From contig NZ_CP119968.1 of the NCBI RefSeq assembly GCF_032163395.1, forward strand, positions 3,374,001-3,438,000: a stretch of 64,000 nucleotides of DNA, written 5' to 3'. The notes beneath the pieces were generated by a model. It did not search any database. It saw only the letters and a list, made by a program, of their open reading frames with translations, and was not told the origin of the DNA. Positions 1 through 9,641 of this stretch are shown piece after piece; within the stretch, counting starts at the first letter, position 1; each line of letters starts with the position of its first letter. The position numbers were made by a program, and so were the translations under genes. Source of the DNA: Gloeocapsopsis dulcis. GTDB taxonomy: Bacteria > Cyanobacteriota > Cyanobacteriia > Cyanobacteriales > Chroococcidiopsidaceae.

Positions 1-1232
1 GAACGATGCGGCTTCGCTAACGGTGAAATTTCTACAGGATAATCGAGAACAAAAGTCGGCTGAATCAGGCGAGATTCGGCTTTTTGCTCAAACGCTTCGT
101 TAAGAACTTTACCAATCGAATCACATTCTGCTATCTCAATTCCAGCATTCGCCGCCGCGACCTTTGCCTCTTCAAGCGAAGAAAATGTAGTGAAATCGAT
201 TCCTGTAGATTCCTTAACCAAATCGTGCATCGTCACGCGCCGCCAGGGAGGAGTTAAATCAATAGCCTCACCTTGGTACGTAATTTGCAGTGTACCCAAG
301 ACCTCTTGCGCCACAGTAGTAATCAGATCCTCCGTCAGCGCCATCATGTCATTGTAGTCACCATAAGCTTGGTAAACTTCTACCGAGGTAAATTCTGGGT
401 TATGGCGTGTCGAAACGCCTTCATTACGAAAAATGCGTCCTAACTCGAAGACTTTTTCAAACCCGCCCACAATCATCCGCTTGAGGTGTAGTTCGGTAGC
501 AATTCGCAAATACAACTCCATTTCCAGCGTATTGTGGTAAGTGATAAACGGACGCGCATCCGCACCTCCCGCTTCAGCTTGTAGTACAGGAGTTTCAATT
601 TCAATAAAACCTTGGGCTTCCAAATAATGACGAATTCTCGCAGTAATTTGAGCGCGACGACGAAAAGTTTGCTGTACTTCTGGGTTGACAATTAAATCAA
701 CATATCGCTGACGATAGCGCTTTTCGGTATCCGTGAGACCATGCCATTTATCTGGTAAAGGCAACAAAGATTTTGTCAGAATCGCGTACTCGCTGACATT
801 GATTGATAATTCGCCTTTTTCCGTCTTCTTGATGGTACCTTTGGCTCCTAGAATGTCTCCCACATCCGTTAGCTGCTTCAAGTGATTAAAAGCATCAGAA
901 TCGGTACTTGCCATGCCTTGCTGGATTCTTTTTTTATCCAGGTATAGTTGAATTGTGCCAGTTTCATCTTGCAAGCTGAAAAAAGCAAGTTTACCAAAGA
1001 CGCGACGTGCAAGAATACGACCGGCGATCGCCACTTCAACATCAACTTCTTCACCACTTGATAAATCAGCAAATTTTTCTTGGAGTTGTGCTGCATGATG
1101 TGTAACTTCCCAGCGGTAAGCGTAAGGATTCATCCCTAGTTGCTTGAGTTGGGCAACTTTTTCTAAACGCGCAGCACGGATTTCTTCTAAACTTGAGGTA
1201 CTTTGAGAATTTGAAGACTGATCGGCAGACAT
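1..1232 (-). CDS. lysS: Lysyl-tRNA synthetase, class II (partial, C-terminus beyond window)
   Basis: Charges tRNA-Lys with lysine in the cytoplasm. About 410 residues are visible from the ATG at 1230-1232; the C-terminal end lies beyond the left edge. The N-terminal OB-fold anticodon-binding domain covers roughly residues 55-165 (it contains [11 protein letters not shown]). The class II catalytic core follows, with the motif 2 arginine in the FRNEG stretch and the preceding ETPVLQ and GGADARPF segments typical of LysS. The first 15 residues are Ser/Gln-rich and look disordered. No gene overlaps it; downstream of the start lies an Uma2 remnant on the same strand. Many cyanobacterial LysS proteins carry an extra C-terminal extension, but this cannot be judged here because of the truncation. 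Confidence 0.97.
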   Translation of the reverse strand, partial: MSADQSSNSQSTSSLEEIRAARLEKVAQLKQLGMNPYAYRWEVTHHAAQLQEKFADLSSGEEVDVEVAIAGRILARRVFGKLAFFSLQDETGTIQLYLDKKRIQQGMASTDSDAFNHLKQLTDVGDILGAKGTIKKTEKGELSINVSEYAILTKSLLPLPDKWHGLTDTEKRYRQRYVDLIVNPEVQQTFRRRAQITARIRHYLEAQGFIEIETPVLQAEAGGADARPFITYHNTLEMELYLRIATELHLKRMIVGGFEKVFELGRIFRNEGVSTRHNPEFTSVEVYQAYGDYNDMMALTEDLITTVAQEVLGTLQITYQGEAIDLTPPWRRVTMHDLVKESTGIDFTTFSSLEEAKVAAANAGIEIAECDSIGKVLNEAFEQKAESRLIQPTFVLDYPVEISPLAKPHR

Positions 1233-1325
1233 GGTAATTACTAATTAGAAGCCACTGAGGTATACAGACTGGCAATGCTTTCGATTATAAACTCGCGCTG
1301 CAATTCCTGTAGTAGTGTAGTTACC

Positions 1326-1460
1326 TCAACTTATAGCTTCATCAGGATCAATTCCCAAACCCCGCAATCTTGCGGCTAGGTGTTCTGCTTTAAGGCGCTG
1401 CTGCTGTCACTCTGACTCGGCTCGTTCAGCGCGAAGATGTTCTTGTTCATCTGTGAGTAG
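1326..1460 (-). pseudogene. Remnant of an Uma2-family (DUF820) endonuclease C-terminus
   Basis: Reading the minus strand from 1460 gives LLTDEQEHLRAERAESE, an in-frame TGA, then QQQRLKAEHLAARLRGLGID and PDEAIS before a stop. This is the usual charged coiled-coil tail of cyanobacterial Uma2 proteins (LLTDEQE...ERAE...LRALGIDPDE). The catalytic PD-(D/E)XK part is absent and the tail is interrupted by a stop, so this is a decayed fragment. The identification rests on the tail motif from memory of the family. Confidence 0.65.
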
Positions 1461-1710
1461 TCAAACACATACTTCTTAACTTCAGGGAGGCACGATCGCT
1501 TGAAATTTAGCTACACTGCATAAAGCTTCCCTACACTGCGACATCTATGAGTTAGCATTTCGGTTTTATACATCTGCTTCTCAGTGGGCGTAACAGTCAC
1601 AAAGGAAGGTTTTTTTGTATTTGCACAACCATACTTCTAGCCGCCTTGTGTTTGCGTTCATAATAAAACAGAAGTGAGCAATCTAAGTTGATAGTACGAG
1701 TGAAAACTAC

Positions 1711-3288
1711 GTGATTGAAGCAGAAGTCCACTACTCACTGCATAACTTCCTGCGATCGCAAGGCGAAGCTGCTTGGCATCATCATTTAACGATGGCGCGG
1801 TTGGTAGCACGAGGGTTGCGGCTAAAGCGTAGTGCTTTAATTCAAGTTGGGGCTGGTAGTGGCTATCAAGGGCGATATCGCCTGAGTTATCTTGCTCCTG
1901 CCTTGATGTGGCAAGAACCTGTGATTATCGTCGCTTCTGAAAAAGTGCAGCAGCAATTGTTGCGTGTTGAAATTCCGCCACTCCAGCAGTGGTTGCAAAC
2001 TGATAAAAAAATTCTCACAGGTGATGCTTGGGCTTACGATGATTTTCAGGGATTACTCATTGTCTCTCCTGCAGCGTGGCTAGCAGCACAGTTGGCAGGA
2101 AAAGGATTCCCTACCAATATTCCTACAATTCTCGATGGTGTAGATGACCTGGAAATGTGGACTCGAACTCAACTCACGGCAAGTATTCACACTGGTGATT
2201 GGGATGAATTGATGCTCGCTTGTCCCCAGCAGGTAGAAGCTATTCGGAATGCACGAGTACAACTGACAAAAGCTGTTTTTCAACATCCGATTAATCCTTA
2301 CGAGTGCTATCTATGTTCGCATCAAGAACAAGAAATTCTCGATAGTCTTTATCAAAGCCTAGAAATAAGTTGTATAGAAGATAAAGCACAACGACATAGC
2401 GAAGATCAATTTGAGCAAATCGCTATCTCCTCACACGACCTCTGGGTGCCAACTGCTTGGCGTAAATTTTGGCAACGCCCACGCGACAATCAACTACTCT
2501 GGGCAACAATTTCACGCTCTCAAGGTTTATTTTCCTTGCACTCTACACCTGTAGAAGTTGCGTCTGCACTCGCCCCAATCTGGTCTAGACAACCGGTTGT
2601 TTTAATTGGAAGTGCGTTGGATCAAGAAGCTGAGGCTTCTATCTATCGCAGAAACTTGGGTTTGGGCGAATTGACTTGTCTAAAGTTTTCCGACGATCGC
2701 CGTGAGAACCTCATTCAACTTTATTTACCCGATCGCTTACCTTTACCAAATACACCAGAATTTCAAACTGCATTCATTGAGAAAGTGCATTCGCTTCTTA
2801 GCTTAACCGTTGCATCTCCTGGAACAACTGTCATTTTGGTGGGGGATGTACCTCTTAAAGCACAAGTCGGTACAACTTTGGCTGCAGAATTTGGTTCGCG
2901 CGTACAAGTTGAGAAAACGACTTTAGATGAACGCGGAATTTTAGTGACTGGTTGGGACTTTTGGCGACAGCATCAAAGTGAATTTCCAACTCCACAATTA
3001 TTGATCATTGCCACGTTACCTCTCCCTTCTTTAGAAAACCCTCTAGTCGCGGGTCGAGTTGCTTACTACAAGCACAAGCATCAAGATTGGTTTCGTTTCT
3101 ACCTGCTACCAACTGCTTTAAATGAATTAGCACGTGCGATCGCCCCAGTTCGCGATCGCCAAGGTGTAGTTGCCTTGCTCGACAGCAGAGTATTACACCG
3201 CAGTTATGGCTCTCAAGTTCTAGCTGCTCTTAGCCCTATGGCAAGAATTGATTATTTAGATTCCAGTTTTCTTTCTCCAACCAATTAA
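1711..3288 (+). CDS. DinG/XPD-like superfamily 2 helicase homologue with degenerate ATPase motifs
   Basis: 525 residues from a GTG start. The C-terminal half resembles the DinG-type helicase C2 domain: a large ILVTGWDFW segment, then ATLPLPSLENPLV, and near the end RDRQGVVALLDSRVL, matching the 'GxxxxxD..R' motif VI region. The N-terminal Walker A position reads VGAGSGYQGRYRLSYL (about residues 46-61) and lacks the GKT/S lysine. The Walker B/DEAH position reads LDGVDDLEMW (about 141-150). Four cysteines (C171, C199, C202, C221) sit where DinG/XPD proteins carry an Fe-S cluster, but spacing alone does not prove a cluster. The protein may bind DNA without hydrolysing ATP. It stands alone between lysS and a DUF2839 gene. 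Family assignment is fairly sure; activity is not. Confidence 0.7.
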   Translation: MIEAEVHYSLHNFLRSQGEAAWHHHLTMARLVARGLRLKRSALIQVGAGSGYQGRYRLSYLAPALMWQEPVIIVASEKVQQQLLRVEIPPLQQWLQTDKKILTGDAWAYDDFQGLLIVSPAAWLAAQLAGKGFPTNIPTILDGVDDLEMWTRTQLTASIHTGDWDELMLACPQQVEAIRNARVQLTKAVFQHPINPYECYLCSHQEQEILDSLYQSLEISCIEDKAQRHSEDQFEQIAISSHDLWVPTAWRKFWQRPRDNQLLWATISRSQGLFSLHSTPVEVASALAPIWSRQPVVLIGSALDQEAEASIYRRNLGLGELTCLKFSDDRRENLIQLYLPDRLPLPNTPEFQTAFIEKVHSLLSLTVASPGTTVILVGDVPLKAQVGTTLAAEFGSRVQVEKTTLDERGILVTGWDFWRQHQSEFPTPQLLIIATLPLPSLENPLVAGRVAYYKHKHQDWFRFYLLPTALNELARAIAPVRDRQGVVALLDSRVLHRSYGSQVLAALSPMARIDYLDSSFLSPTN

Positions 3289-3410
3289 GGGGCGAGGAGT
3301 TAGTTTTGAATTGTTCGCGAACAAAGGTGCCAGAGGCATTTGTTTTGAGTTTTGAATTTTAAGTTTTGAGTTTTGAATGTTCTTAACTCACCCCTCACCC
3401 CTCACCTATT
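3289..3410. repeat. Composite intergenic short-repeat cluster
   Basis: Contains GCCAGAGGCATT (a variant of the recurring GCGTGCCGGAGGCATT), alternating TTTTGAGTTTTGAAT units and a CACCCCTCACCCCTCACC run. The same modules recur in at least ten other gaps of this window. Confidence 0.8.
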
Positions 3411-3479
3411 GCTGTGGTGCTAGCAGAAGCGCTATTATCAAGGCACAGTATGTGTTTGATCTCGACATGGAATAGGACT

Positions 3480-3692
3480 ATGGGCGAAGCAAAGCGTCGT
3501 AAAGCAGTATTGGGGGAGAACTACGGTAAAGAAGCTCAAATCTTACCCTGGCTTCCTATCACGAAAAGTCAAGCCCAACAATTTAGCAAGTGGAGCAATC
3601 GCGGTGCTTGGTTTGGTATTGGCTTTCTAGTTATTTCGTGGGTCACTATTCGGTTTATTGGTCCAGCTTTTGGCTGGTGGCAAGTGATCTAG
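3480..3692 (+). CDS. DUF2839 family small membrane protein
   Basis: 70 residues from the ATG at 3480. The frame is open further upstream, but MGEAKRRKAVLGENYG is the conserved beginning of the cyanobacterial DUF2839 family, so the upstream codons are not counted. A basic N-terminus is followed by a spacer (PWLPITKSQ) and one hydrophobic segment of about 20 residues (GAWFGIGFLVISWVTIRFIG), suggesting a single-pass membrane protein with its N-terminus in the cytoplasm. The function of the family is not known to me. The gene is short and monocistronic, with no neighbour on its strand within 300 bases. Confidence 0.8.
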   Translation: MGEAKRRKAVLGENYGKEAQILPWLPITKSQAQQFSKWSNRGAWFGIGFLVISWVTIRFIGPAFGWWQVI

Positions 3693-4031
3693 TTCTGAGT
3701 TGATTATTCTTAATCAACATTACAAAAATTTACATTTGATAGTGTAATTTTAGAACAAGAGAGTGTCAAGTAGACAAACCTGGTTTTGGCGCTGTTTCCA
3801 GCTACTGCCAAGGACAGGAATACTCTATTAAAGTAACCGTCTGTGGATTTAAGCAAGAAATATGACTTTTTGCATACAGTTAATCAGTAAATAATCAGTT
3901 AGCGTGTATGTATGTAAATGTTTATCTGAGTTTAGATAGCATATTTGCCTCGGAAATAATATATTTACGGGTAAATATAAATAAAATCTAAAAATAGGTT
4001 TACAATCAAGTGTGGTGTTTGGAGGACGACC
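3693..4031. other. AT-rich gap with an operator-like palindrome
   Basis: No coding sequence seen. Its main structure is the near-perfect inverted repeat at 3960-3979, listed separately, about 50 bases before the next gene. GGAGG at 4021-4025 is a good ribosome binding site for the GTG at 4032. Confidence 0.6.
3960..3979. promoter_or_regulatory. Inverted repeat, possible operator
   Basis: TATATTTAC-GG-GTAAATATA: 9-base arms around a 2-base spacer, perfectly matched. It lies 53 bases upstream of the GTG start of the following gene, where a repressor or dimeric activator could act. The sequence is AT-rich, so chance formation is possible. Confidence 0.35.
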
Positions 4032-4409
4032 GTGTTTCTCAGATTAGCAGAACAACACCGACAATATGTTCAGGATCTCGTGATGAATCTACAAGCTCTG
4101 GCAACCGTGTTAGAGCGACGTGGATACCTGGCATCATGTTACACCTGTGGCGGGCAAATGAGCAGCGCCTCATTTATGGTTAGCTTGGGAGATAGCCATT
4201 TGATCCGGTTTCTCGTGTCCGATTATGGCATCACTTGGACCGAGATGCGTGACGATCGGGAACTTATGAAGTTAGAGGGTGCTGAAGCGATTAGTCAGTT
4301 ACAAGAACTTGCTAATCTAATCAAACATTCGGTTTCCCCTAGTGAATCACCAACATTGCTTAGCAAAAAAAGTTTAGAGCGGCACTCTAAACCTGTTAGT
4401 TTCACCTAG
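4032..4409 (+). CDS. Conserved-looking hypothetical protein beside recA
   Basis: 125 residues from GTG 4032, chosen because GGAGG lies 6 bases upstream. No family recognised. The N-terminus (about 1-35) is an amphipathic helix rich in Gln/Leu (LAEQHRQYVQDLVMNLQALA). A compact alpha/beta part follows with two cysteines two residues apart (CYTCGG, about residues 36-41) and segments such as SFMVSLGDSHLIRFLVSDYG. The last 25 residues are Ser/Lys-rich and look disordered. It converges on recA and shares a hairpin terminator with it. The C-X2-C pair could hold a metal with partners elsewhere, but no second pair is visible. Confidence 0.65.
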   Translation: MFLRLAEQHRQYVQDLVMNLQALATVLERRGYLASCYTCGGQMSSASFMVSLGDSHLIRFLVSDYGITWTEMRDDRELMKLEGAEAISQLQELANLIKHSVSPSESPTLLSKKSLERHSKPVSFT

Positions 4410-4469
4410 TAGCAGAGCAATCGCTACTTAAATTCATAATGTGCAACTGCGCAAAGATCAGATTCAAAA

Positions 4470-4503
4470 AAATCCCTAGCTGTACGATACGAGCTAGGGA
4501 TTT
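4470..4503. terminator. Bidirectional hairpin between the upstream gene and recA
   Basis: A perfect 12-base stem AAATCCCTAGCT / AGCTAGGGATTT with a 10-base loop. It is preceded by an A-run and its 3' arm ends in a short T-run, so it can end transcription from both convergent genes. Confidence 0.8.
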
Positions 4504-4556
4504 CAACTTAATTAAATACTAAAAGTAGGGTAGGCTTGGCTACTCACTTCTAATAA

Positions 4557-5624
4557 CTATTCGTCAGCATCCAATTCTGCTTCATCTTCAGTTTCTCCAA
4601 CTGAATTAGCAGAAACAACTGCTCCCATTTCCAGTTTGTCTCGAACTATCTGCTGAATTTGCTGTGCTAGTTCAATATTTTCTTCTAGATATTTGATGGC
4701 ATTATCACGACCTTGAGCAATATTATCGCCGTTGTAGCTATACCAAGCTCCCTTACGAACAACAACGCCAGTTTCCTCTGCCAGGTCGATAACACAGCCT
4801 AGAGTTGAAACACCTTTGCCAAACACAATATCAAATTCTGCCACTCGAAAAGGTGGTGCAACTTTGTTTTTAGCAACTTTAACTTTGACACGATTACCAA
4901 ACTCTTCAGTACCTTTTTTCAAGGTTTGAATCCGGCGAATGTCGAGTCGAACTGAAGCATAAAACTTTAGTGCGTTACCACCAGTAGTTGTTTCGGGGTT
5001 GCCATAAGTAACACCGATCTTTTGGCGCAACTGGTTGAGAAATATGACAGTACAGCCAGATTTACCAATATTACCTGTGATTTTCCTTAACGCCTGGCTC
5101 ATCAAACGGGCTTGAAGACCAACATGCGCGTCACCCATCTCGCCTTCAATTTCAGCACGGGGGACAAGTGCCGCTACTGAGTCTATTACGACGATGTCTA
5201 CAGCCGCCGAGCGGACTAGCTGGTCAACAATTTCTAAAGCCGCTTCTCCTGTATCGGGTTGAGAAACCAGTAAATTGGCAATATCAACTCCCAGTGCAGC
5301 AGCGTAGGTAGGATCGAGGGCGTGTTCCGCATCAACAAATGCAGCAACACCACCATTCTTTTGCACTTCTGCAACTGCGTGCAGCGCTACTGTGGTTTTA
5401 CCAGAACTTTCTGGACCATAAACTTCGATAACTCGCCCTTTAGGTAAACCACCGCCCAAAGCTAAGTCTAGGGTTAATGCGCCCGTGGAAATTGTTTCCA
5501 CCCGCATTCGAGTGGCATCGCCAAGACGCATGATTGCCCCTTTGCCGAAGCTGCGTTCAATTTGGTTTAGCACCAAGTTCAGGGCTTTTTGCTTTCCGGA
5601 TGTATCAGTTGTATCAATAGCCAT
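4557..5624 (-). CDS. recA: Recombinase RecA
   Basis: 355 residues, the usual RecA length. It polymerises on single-stranded DNA, drives homologous pairing and stimulates LexA-type autocleavage. Walker A is GPESSGKT at residues 70-77; Walker B is in [14 protein letters not shown]. The L1/L2 DNA-binding loop region contains [20 protein letters not shown]. The C-terminus is acidic ([13 protein letters not shown]), which tempers DNA binding in the family. The start ATG is preceded by GAGG. It is divergent from xseA across 273 bases. I searched that gap by eye for an SOS-box palindrome and saw none convincing, so regulation is not shown by the sequence. Confidence 0.99.
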   Translation of the reverse strand: MAIDTTDTSGKQKALNLVLNQIERSFGKGAIMRLGDATRMRVETISTGALTLDLALGGGLPKGRVIEVYGPESSGKTTVALHAVAEVQKNGGVAAFVDAEHALDPTYAAALGVDIANLLVSQPDTGEAALEIVDQLVRSAAVDIVVIDSVAALVPRAEIEGEMGDAHVGLQARLMSQALRKITGNIGKSGCTVIFLNQLRQKIGVTYGNPETTTGGNALKFYASVRLDIRRIQTLKKGTEEFGNRVKVKVAKNKVAPPFRVAEFDIVFGKGVSTLGCVIDLAEETGVVVRKGAWYSYNGDNIAQGRDNAIKYLEENIELAQQIQQIVRDKLEMGAVVSANSVGETEDEAELDADE

Positions 5625-5897
5625 TATTGCCTCTAAGTATGGAGGTTTAAAATTATTCTGGGAGTTATGACTAGTGCAGATATACTATTTTAGCTAGATT
5701 TTCTCTACTTTTGCATGAAACTTAAAGCCGAGTTTTAATGGTAAAACAAGTCACTCTCAATAAACGGCTGAACCATGAATCTACGTTTATCCTACGTAGT
5801 AACTCAGTCAGATTTTTAACTAAAAATCTTGGTTTATACATAGGAGATAATAGTTTTAAGCTTACCACTGACGACTAACTGTTCTTTTAGTTTTGTA

Positions 5898-7127
5898 ATG
5901 ACTTTTTATCAAGCTGATTTAGTGACGGACACTGCAATTTCTGTAGCTGGATTAACCGCGTATATTCAGGCGCTGTTAGAAGAAAATGCTCAGTTACACC
6001 ACATTTGGGTCATTGGTGAAGTTTCTAGTGCTAATCAGCACTCTAAAGGGCTGTTTTTTACACTGCAAGATACCGAAGGCAAAGCCGCGATTAACTGTGT
6101 GGTGTGGCACAGTCACATAGACAAACTGACACAAATACCTCAACGCGGAGAACAGTTGATTGTTTTGGGAAGTTTGCGGCTATTTCCCCAAAGAGGACAG
6201 TATCAGTTAACGGTATGGCAAGCCCTACCAGCTGGCGATGGTTTACAAGCTTTACGTTATCGCCAGCTACGTAACCGATTAGAAGCCGAAGGGTTATTTG
6301 CCATTGAACGCAAGCGATCGCTTCCAATCCATCCTCAGACAATTGCGGTTGTTTCTTCCCCTGCGGGTGCTGCATGGGGTGATATTCAAAAAACACTCCG
6401 CAGTCGTTATCCAGGGGTGCGCGTATTATTCTCTCCAGCTTTAGTTCAAGGCGAGCAAGCACCAGGCTCAATCGCAAGGGCAATTGCACGAGTAGCAGAA
6501 GATGGTAGAGCAGAAGTCTTAATTTTGGCGCGGGGCGGTGGTGCGGTTGAAGAACTAGCTTGCTTTAATGATGAACAAGTGGTGAGGGCGATCGCACAAT
6601 GCTCGATTCCGGTGATTACAGGTATTGGTCATCAACGCGATGAATCTTTGGCTGACTTAGTTGCCGATATTTGCGTCCATACTCCCACAGCAGCAGCGGA
6701 ACAAGTTGTGCCTGAATTGCAAGAGCTTTATCTGGAACACCAGCAAAGAGTGACAACTTTGTGTGCAGTGATGGATCAGCAGCTAGAGAAGGCAGAAAAT
6801 CAGCTACAGGAATTTAAAATCCGTTTGCAGCGTTTGCGCTTGGAGCAAAAAATTCTCCAAGAAATGCAGTTATTAGCATCGAAGCGTCAACAAGTTATCG
6901 CTAGGACAAAGCAGCAATTACAGCAAGCAACTCTACGCTGCCAGTTTTTAGAGCAGAAGTTAGCGACTCTCGATCCTAGGTCAGTGTTAAAGCGAGGGTA
7001 CGCTGTAGTCAGACAAGAGCAGGGAGCGATCGCGCGTAATGCTGACGGCTTAGCAATAGGGCAGAAACTATTAATTCAGTTGAGTAAAGGTCAAGTTAAA
7101 GTCGAAGTAAGAGAAATCATTGATTAA
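5898..7127 (+). CDS. xseA: Exodeoxyribonuclease VII large subunit
   Basis: 409 residues. Catalytic subunit of exonuclease VII, which degrades single-stranded DNA from both ends into oligonucleotides. The N-terminal OB-fold (about residues 12-115) has [11 protein letters not shown] and [20 protein letters not shown]. The catalytic XseA domain (about 120-320) has the conserved [32 protein letters not shown] and [19 protein letters not shown] long helical, Gln-rich coiled coil (about 275-355) follows, then the C-terminal [14 protein letters not shown] segment. It is slightly shorter than the E. coli protein. The stop codon is 4 bases from the ATG of xseB, so the two subunits are co-transcribed and probably translationally coupled. 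Confidence 0.98.
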   Translation: MTFYQADLVTDTAISVAGLTAYIQALLEENAQLHHIWVIGEVSSANQHSKGLFFTLQDTEGKAAINCVVWHSHIDKLTQIPQRGEQLIVLGSLRLFPQRGQYQLTVWQALPAGDGLQALRYRQLRNRLEAEGLFAIERKRSLPIHPQTIAVVSSPAGAAWGDIQKTLRSRYPGVRVLFSPALVQGEQAPGSIARAIARVAEDGRAEVLILARGGGAVEELACFNDEQVVRAIAQCSIPVITGIGHQRDESLADLVADICVHTPTAAAEQVVPELQELYLEHQQRVTTLCAVMDQQLEKAENQLQEFKIRLQRLRLEQKILQEMQLLASKRQQVIARTKQQLQQATLRCQFLEQKLATLDPRSVLKRGYAVVRQEQGAIARNADGLAIGQKLLIQLSKGQVKVEVREIID

Positions 7128-7131
7128 TTTT

Positions 7132-7386
7132 ATGGGTAGACGTGGTAAGGTTGCTAATTCTGAATCAGTAGATACAACACTCAAGCCTGATTGGAATTAT
7201 GAAGCTAAGGTTGCTGAAGTAGAAAAAATTATTGCGCAAATTGAAGCTGGAGAGTTGGAATTAGAAGAGGTCTTTGAGCAATTTACGGCAGCTGTTGAGT
7301 ATTTACGGCAATGCGAAACTTTTCTCCAACAACGACAGCAGCAAGTAGATTTATTGATTGAAACGTTAAGTGATGAACCCGTGTAG
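7132..7386 (+). CDS. xseB: Exodeoxyribonuclease VII small subunit
   Basis: 84 residues from the ATG at 7132. A TTG at 7120 inside xseA would add four residues, but the ATG 4 bases after the xseA stop is the more ordinary start. It has the small helical-hairpin fold of Xse[21 protein letters not shown], then [24 protein letters not shown]. It binds several copies to the coiled-coil of XseA and is needed for activity. Pro/Val end at about residue 84. Forms an operon with xseA. Confidence 0.95.
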   Translation: MGRRGKVANSESVDTTLKPDWNYEAKVAEVEKIIAQIEAGELELEEVFEQFTAAVEYLRQCETFLQQRQQQVDLLIETLSDEPV

Positions 7387-7505
7387 AAGAGAACTGATGG
7401 AGACTAGGAGTTATGAGTGTTGAGTTAAGAAAATTCTTTTAATTCAAAACTCAAAATTCAAAACTCAAAACTCCTCACCCCTCGCCCCTCACCCCTCGCC
7501 CCTTT
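7387..7505. repeat. Composite intergenic short-repeat cluster
   Basis: GTGTTGAGTTAAGAAAATTC, runs of AATTCAAAACTCAAAA, then CTCACCCCTCGCCCCTCACC repeats. Same family as the clusters at 3289, 16285, 36190, 43618, 48316, 51482, 54400 and 62265. Confidence 0.85.
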
Positions 7506-8705
7506 TTAGGCAATACTGCCGCGTTTTCGGGCTTCTTTGTAGGAAATTCCTACATTGCGTAAACCAGCTTTAATCATTTGTTGTTCGAGGAGGGTAAAGA
7601 AACGGGCGCGATCGCCGCCACGAACCACGGCTTGATTATGTGCTTCTGCAAGCGCTACGGGATAACCGTATCCTTTTTGTACCTGTGCCAACATCAAGCT
7701 GAGGGATTGATCGAGTAACTCTGTGTTTTCTGCTACCCAAGCTGGGACTTCTATGCGGGCAATTTCTGTTCCCACATGAACGTAGCAAAAATAAACACTA
7801 TGGCAGCCATATAGATCTAGGATGCGGTGCGAACTGCGCCACAAGGCACTGCGCTGTCCTGGCTTGAGGGTAAACGTCCATAGCGCAATATCTCGCAGGG
7901 GATCGAGCATCTGACACGGCGCTTTTTCGACAACAAGATTAGGGCAATATGTCACGCAATCAGGATTTTCGTGCGGACACGCTTGTAAGCGTAAAAAGTT
8001 AATAGCTTCTCCACTGCGCGAAGCACTGAGGTATCCCATAATTGGAATTCCTGCTTCTTTGAGCTGATCCCAAGCGTCTAAAATCGGCGGCAAAATGCGA
8101 TCGCGTGCCTCTAAAGGTAATTGCTCTAAAAACCAATAAATGAGTGAACCATCAACCATTGCCAACAGAGGTACTGACGATGATACCTGTTCTCTACTCC
8201 TCGCCCCTGTAAGTGCTAATTCTGCTAAAATTGTGGCTTCCGCAGCAGTACGGCAATATCCCATCCATTCTTCAGTCCGAATTCCCCACTGGCGCGAAAT
8301 GTACAAGTCTTCAGGGCGATAAAACACTTCGGGTAAGCTATCTAATAATGGCTGCCGATTTTGCCCGTAGTGTAAGACAACGCGCCCGATGTTGAGGAGG
8401 TAGCAGTAAGCAATTTCGTGCTGATTTGGGGCAATTTGTGAGCCATCAGTCGCAATGACGGTGTGAACTGCTGGCGGAATGGGAATATCAACCGCAGTAT
8501 CAAGAGGTTCAACAGGTGTAGCGATGCTGAACAAAATGCGATCGCGCCATTTGTGTTGTTTTTCCACTAATTCGGCTTGTTGCGTACACGCATCCGCAAA
8601 TAATTCCTGGGCTAATTCTACGCGCTGACGACTGGCAGCAGCTTCTAAGGTGAGATGCTGGCTAATGCCTTGCATCGCTTTTGCTAGTTTTGTTAAATCG
8701 AGCAT
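7506..8705 (-). CDS. NurA-domain DNA repair nuclease
   Basis: 399 residues. NurA proteins are 5'-3' single-strand exonucleases/endonucleases that in archaea work with the HerA translocase in DNA end resection. Metal-binding motifs are visible: VIATDGSQIAPNQHE (about residues 82-96; first aspartate) and LLAMVDGSLIYW (about 178-190; second aspartate). A His-containing segment near the end, VALAEAHNQAVVRGGDRARF, matches the third block. Cysteines CPHENPDCVTYCPN (about 243-256) form a small cluster of unknown role. No HerA gene is in the window. A stretch of about 16 residues, LTGARSREQVSSSVP, is encoded by sequence like the intergenic CTCCTCGCCCCT repeats and looks inserted. Its neighbours recA and xseAB fit a repair role. 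Confidence 0.85.
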   Translation of the reverse strand: MLDLTKLAKAMQGISQHLTLEAAASRQRVELAQELFADACTQQAELVEKQHKWRDRILFSIATPVEPLDTAVDIPIPPAVHTVIATDGSQIAPNQHEIAYCYLLNIGRVVLHYGQNRQPLLDSLPEVFYRPEDLYISRQWGIRTEEWMGYCRTAAEATILAELALTGARSREQVSSSVPLLAMVDGSLIYWFLEQLPLEARDRILPPILDAWDQLKEAGIPIMGYLSASRSGEAINFLRLQACPHENPDCVTYCPNLVVEKAPCQMLDPLRDIALWTFTLKPGQRSALWRSSHRILDLYGCHSVYFCYVHVGTEIARIEVPAWVAENTELLDQSLSLMLAQVQKGYGYPVALAEAHNQAVVRGGDRARFFTLLEQQMIKAGLRNVGISYKEARKRGSIA

Positions 8706-8855
8706 GGTTAGCTATGGGCTTTTAGCTATTAGCTACCAGCTTATATCGTTTTCTCTAAGGTTGATACAAGTAGGCATTAGGGGGTGCTTCTTGAGCAGAG
8801 GAGCAGGGGAGAAATTATTTATATTTCTTATTTAGAAAAGCGCTGGATTCACGAT

Positions 8856-9641
8856 TTAACCCCAAGTTGAAAAATCATCAGCAAACTGCGAAAGTGATAA
8901 TAGCTGAATGCGATCGTGATTTTGGGCAGCTTGTCGTTCATCGCTGGTGTTGTAACCCCAATCGGCTAAGTAAAGTTTTACAGTGTCAAGATTTGACTGT
9001 TGGGCAACGAGTTCTAATGTTTTAATGCGATCTTCGACAAACCACAAACTAGCGGGTAAAGTTTTTGCCGCAGTAATTAACTCGTGCAGAATTTCATGTT
9101 TGGGGCGTTTGTTTTCTTTCCCGAATACCGATTTTGCTGGTAGTTGAATTCCTTGTTGGGCGAGTAGTTGCTGCACAAATCGCCCTTCTTTGGTCGTCAC
9201 AATGAACACTTGGATGGGGCTATTAATTAAAGAGTCGAGTTTTTCGATAACGCCAGGATAAAAGCGGTGCAAACCAAGCCAACTTGCTAAATCATCTGTA
9301 ATCCATTGGTCGCGCAAAAAGTCGAGTTTCTGGGCAATAGCAGCAGATTGAAGATGGTTTTCCTGCACGATCGCTCTTGCGATCGCATGCCACTCTTGCA
9401 AAATTTGCTCTTCTGCAACTCCCGCTAGCAGAGCAGCGATTAAAACTGGCATTTCCCAGCCTGTTTCTATGACTGGTCGTAACCGATAAAACTTTTTGGC
9501 TAAATTATCTGGTGGCGTTTCGTCTGTCTGTAGCCAAATATCACAATAAGTACGCCAAGCTGTCTCAAAATATTCTTTTAGCCCATCGCAAATAACGCCA
9601 TCAAAATCAAGCGCGAGAATCGTTGGTTGATTTGCCGCCAT
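8856..9641 (-). CDS. HAD-superfamily hydrolase
   Basis: 261 residues. Motif I is LALDFDGVICDG (D12 nucleophile, D14 acid/base). Motif II is VFIVTTKEGRF (Thr), motif III is the lysine in FGKENKRPKHE, and motif IV is LWFVEDRIKTLE (Glu-Asp). A helical cap of about 100 residues sits between motifs I and II, so it is a C1-capped phosphatase or phosphoglycolate-phosphatase-like enzyme. The substrate cannot be told from the sequence. The ATG is preceded by AAAGG. It is transcribed alone between nurA and tRNA-Gln. Confidence 0.85.
   Translation of the reverse strand: MAANQPTILALDFDGVICDGLKEYFETAWRTYCDIWLQTDETPPDNLAKKFYRLRPVIETGWEMPVLIAALLAGVAEEQILQEWHAIARAIVQENHLQSAAIAQKLDFLRDQWITDDLASWLGLHRFYPGVIEKLDSLINSPIQVFIVTTKEGRFVQQLLAQQGIQLPAKSVFGKENKRPKHEILHELITAAKTLPASLWFVEDRIKTLELVAQQSNLDTVKLYLADWGYNTSDERQAAQNHDRIQLLSLSQFADDFSTWG

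Noticed and set aside
5625-5897. LexA/SOS box between recA and xseA
   Set aside because: No palindrome of the expected kind could be found by eye.
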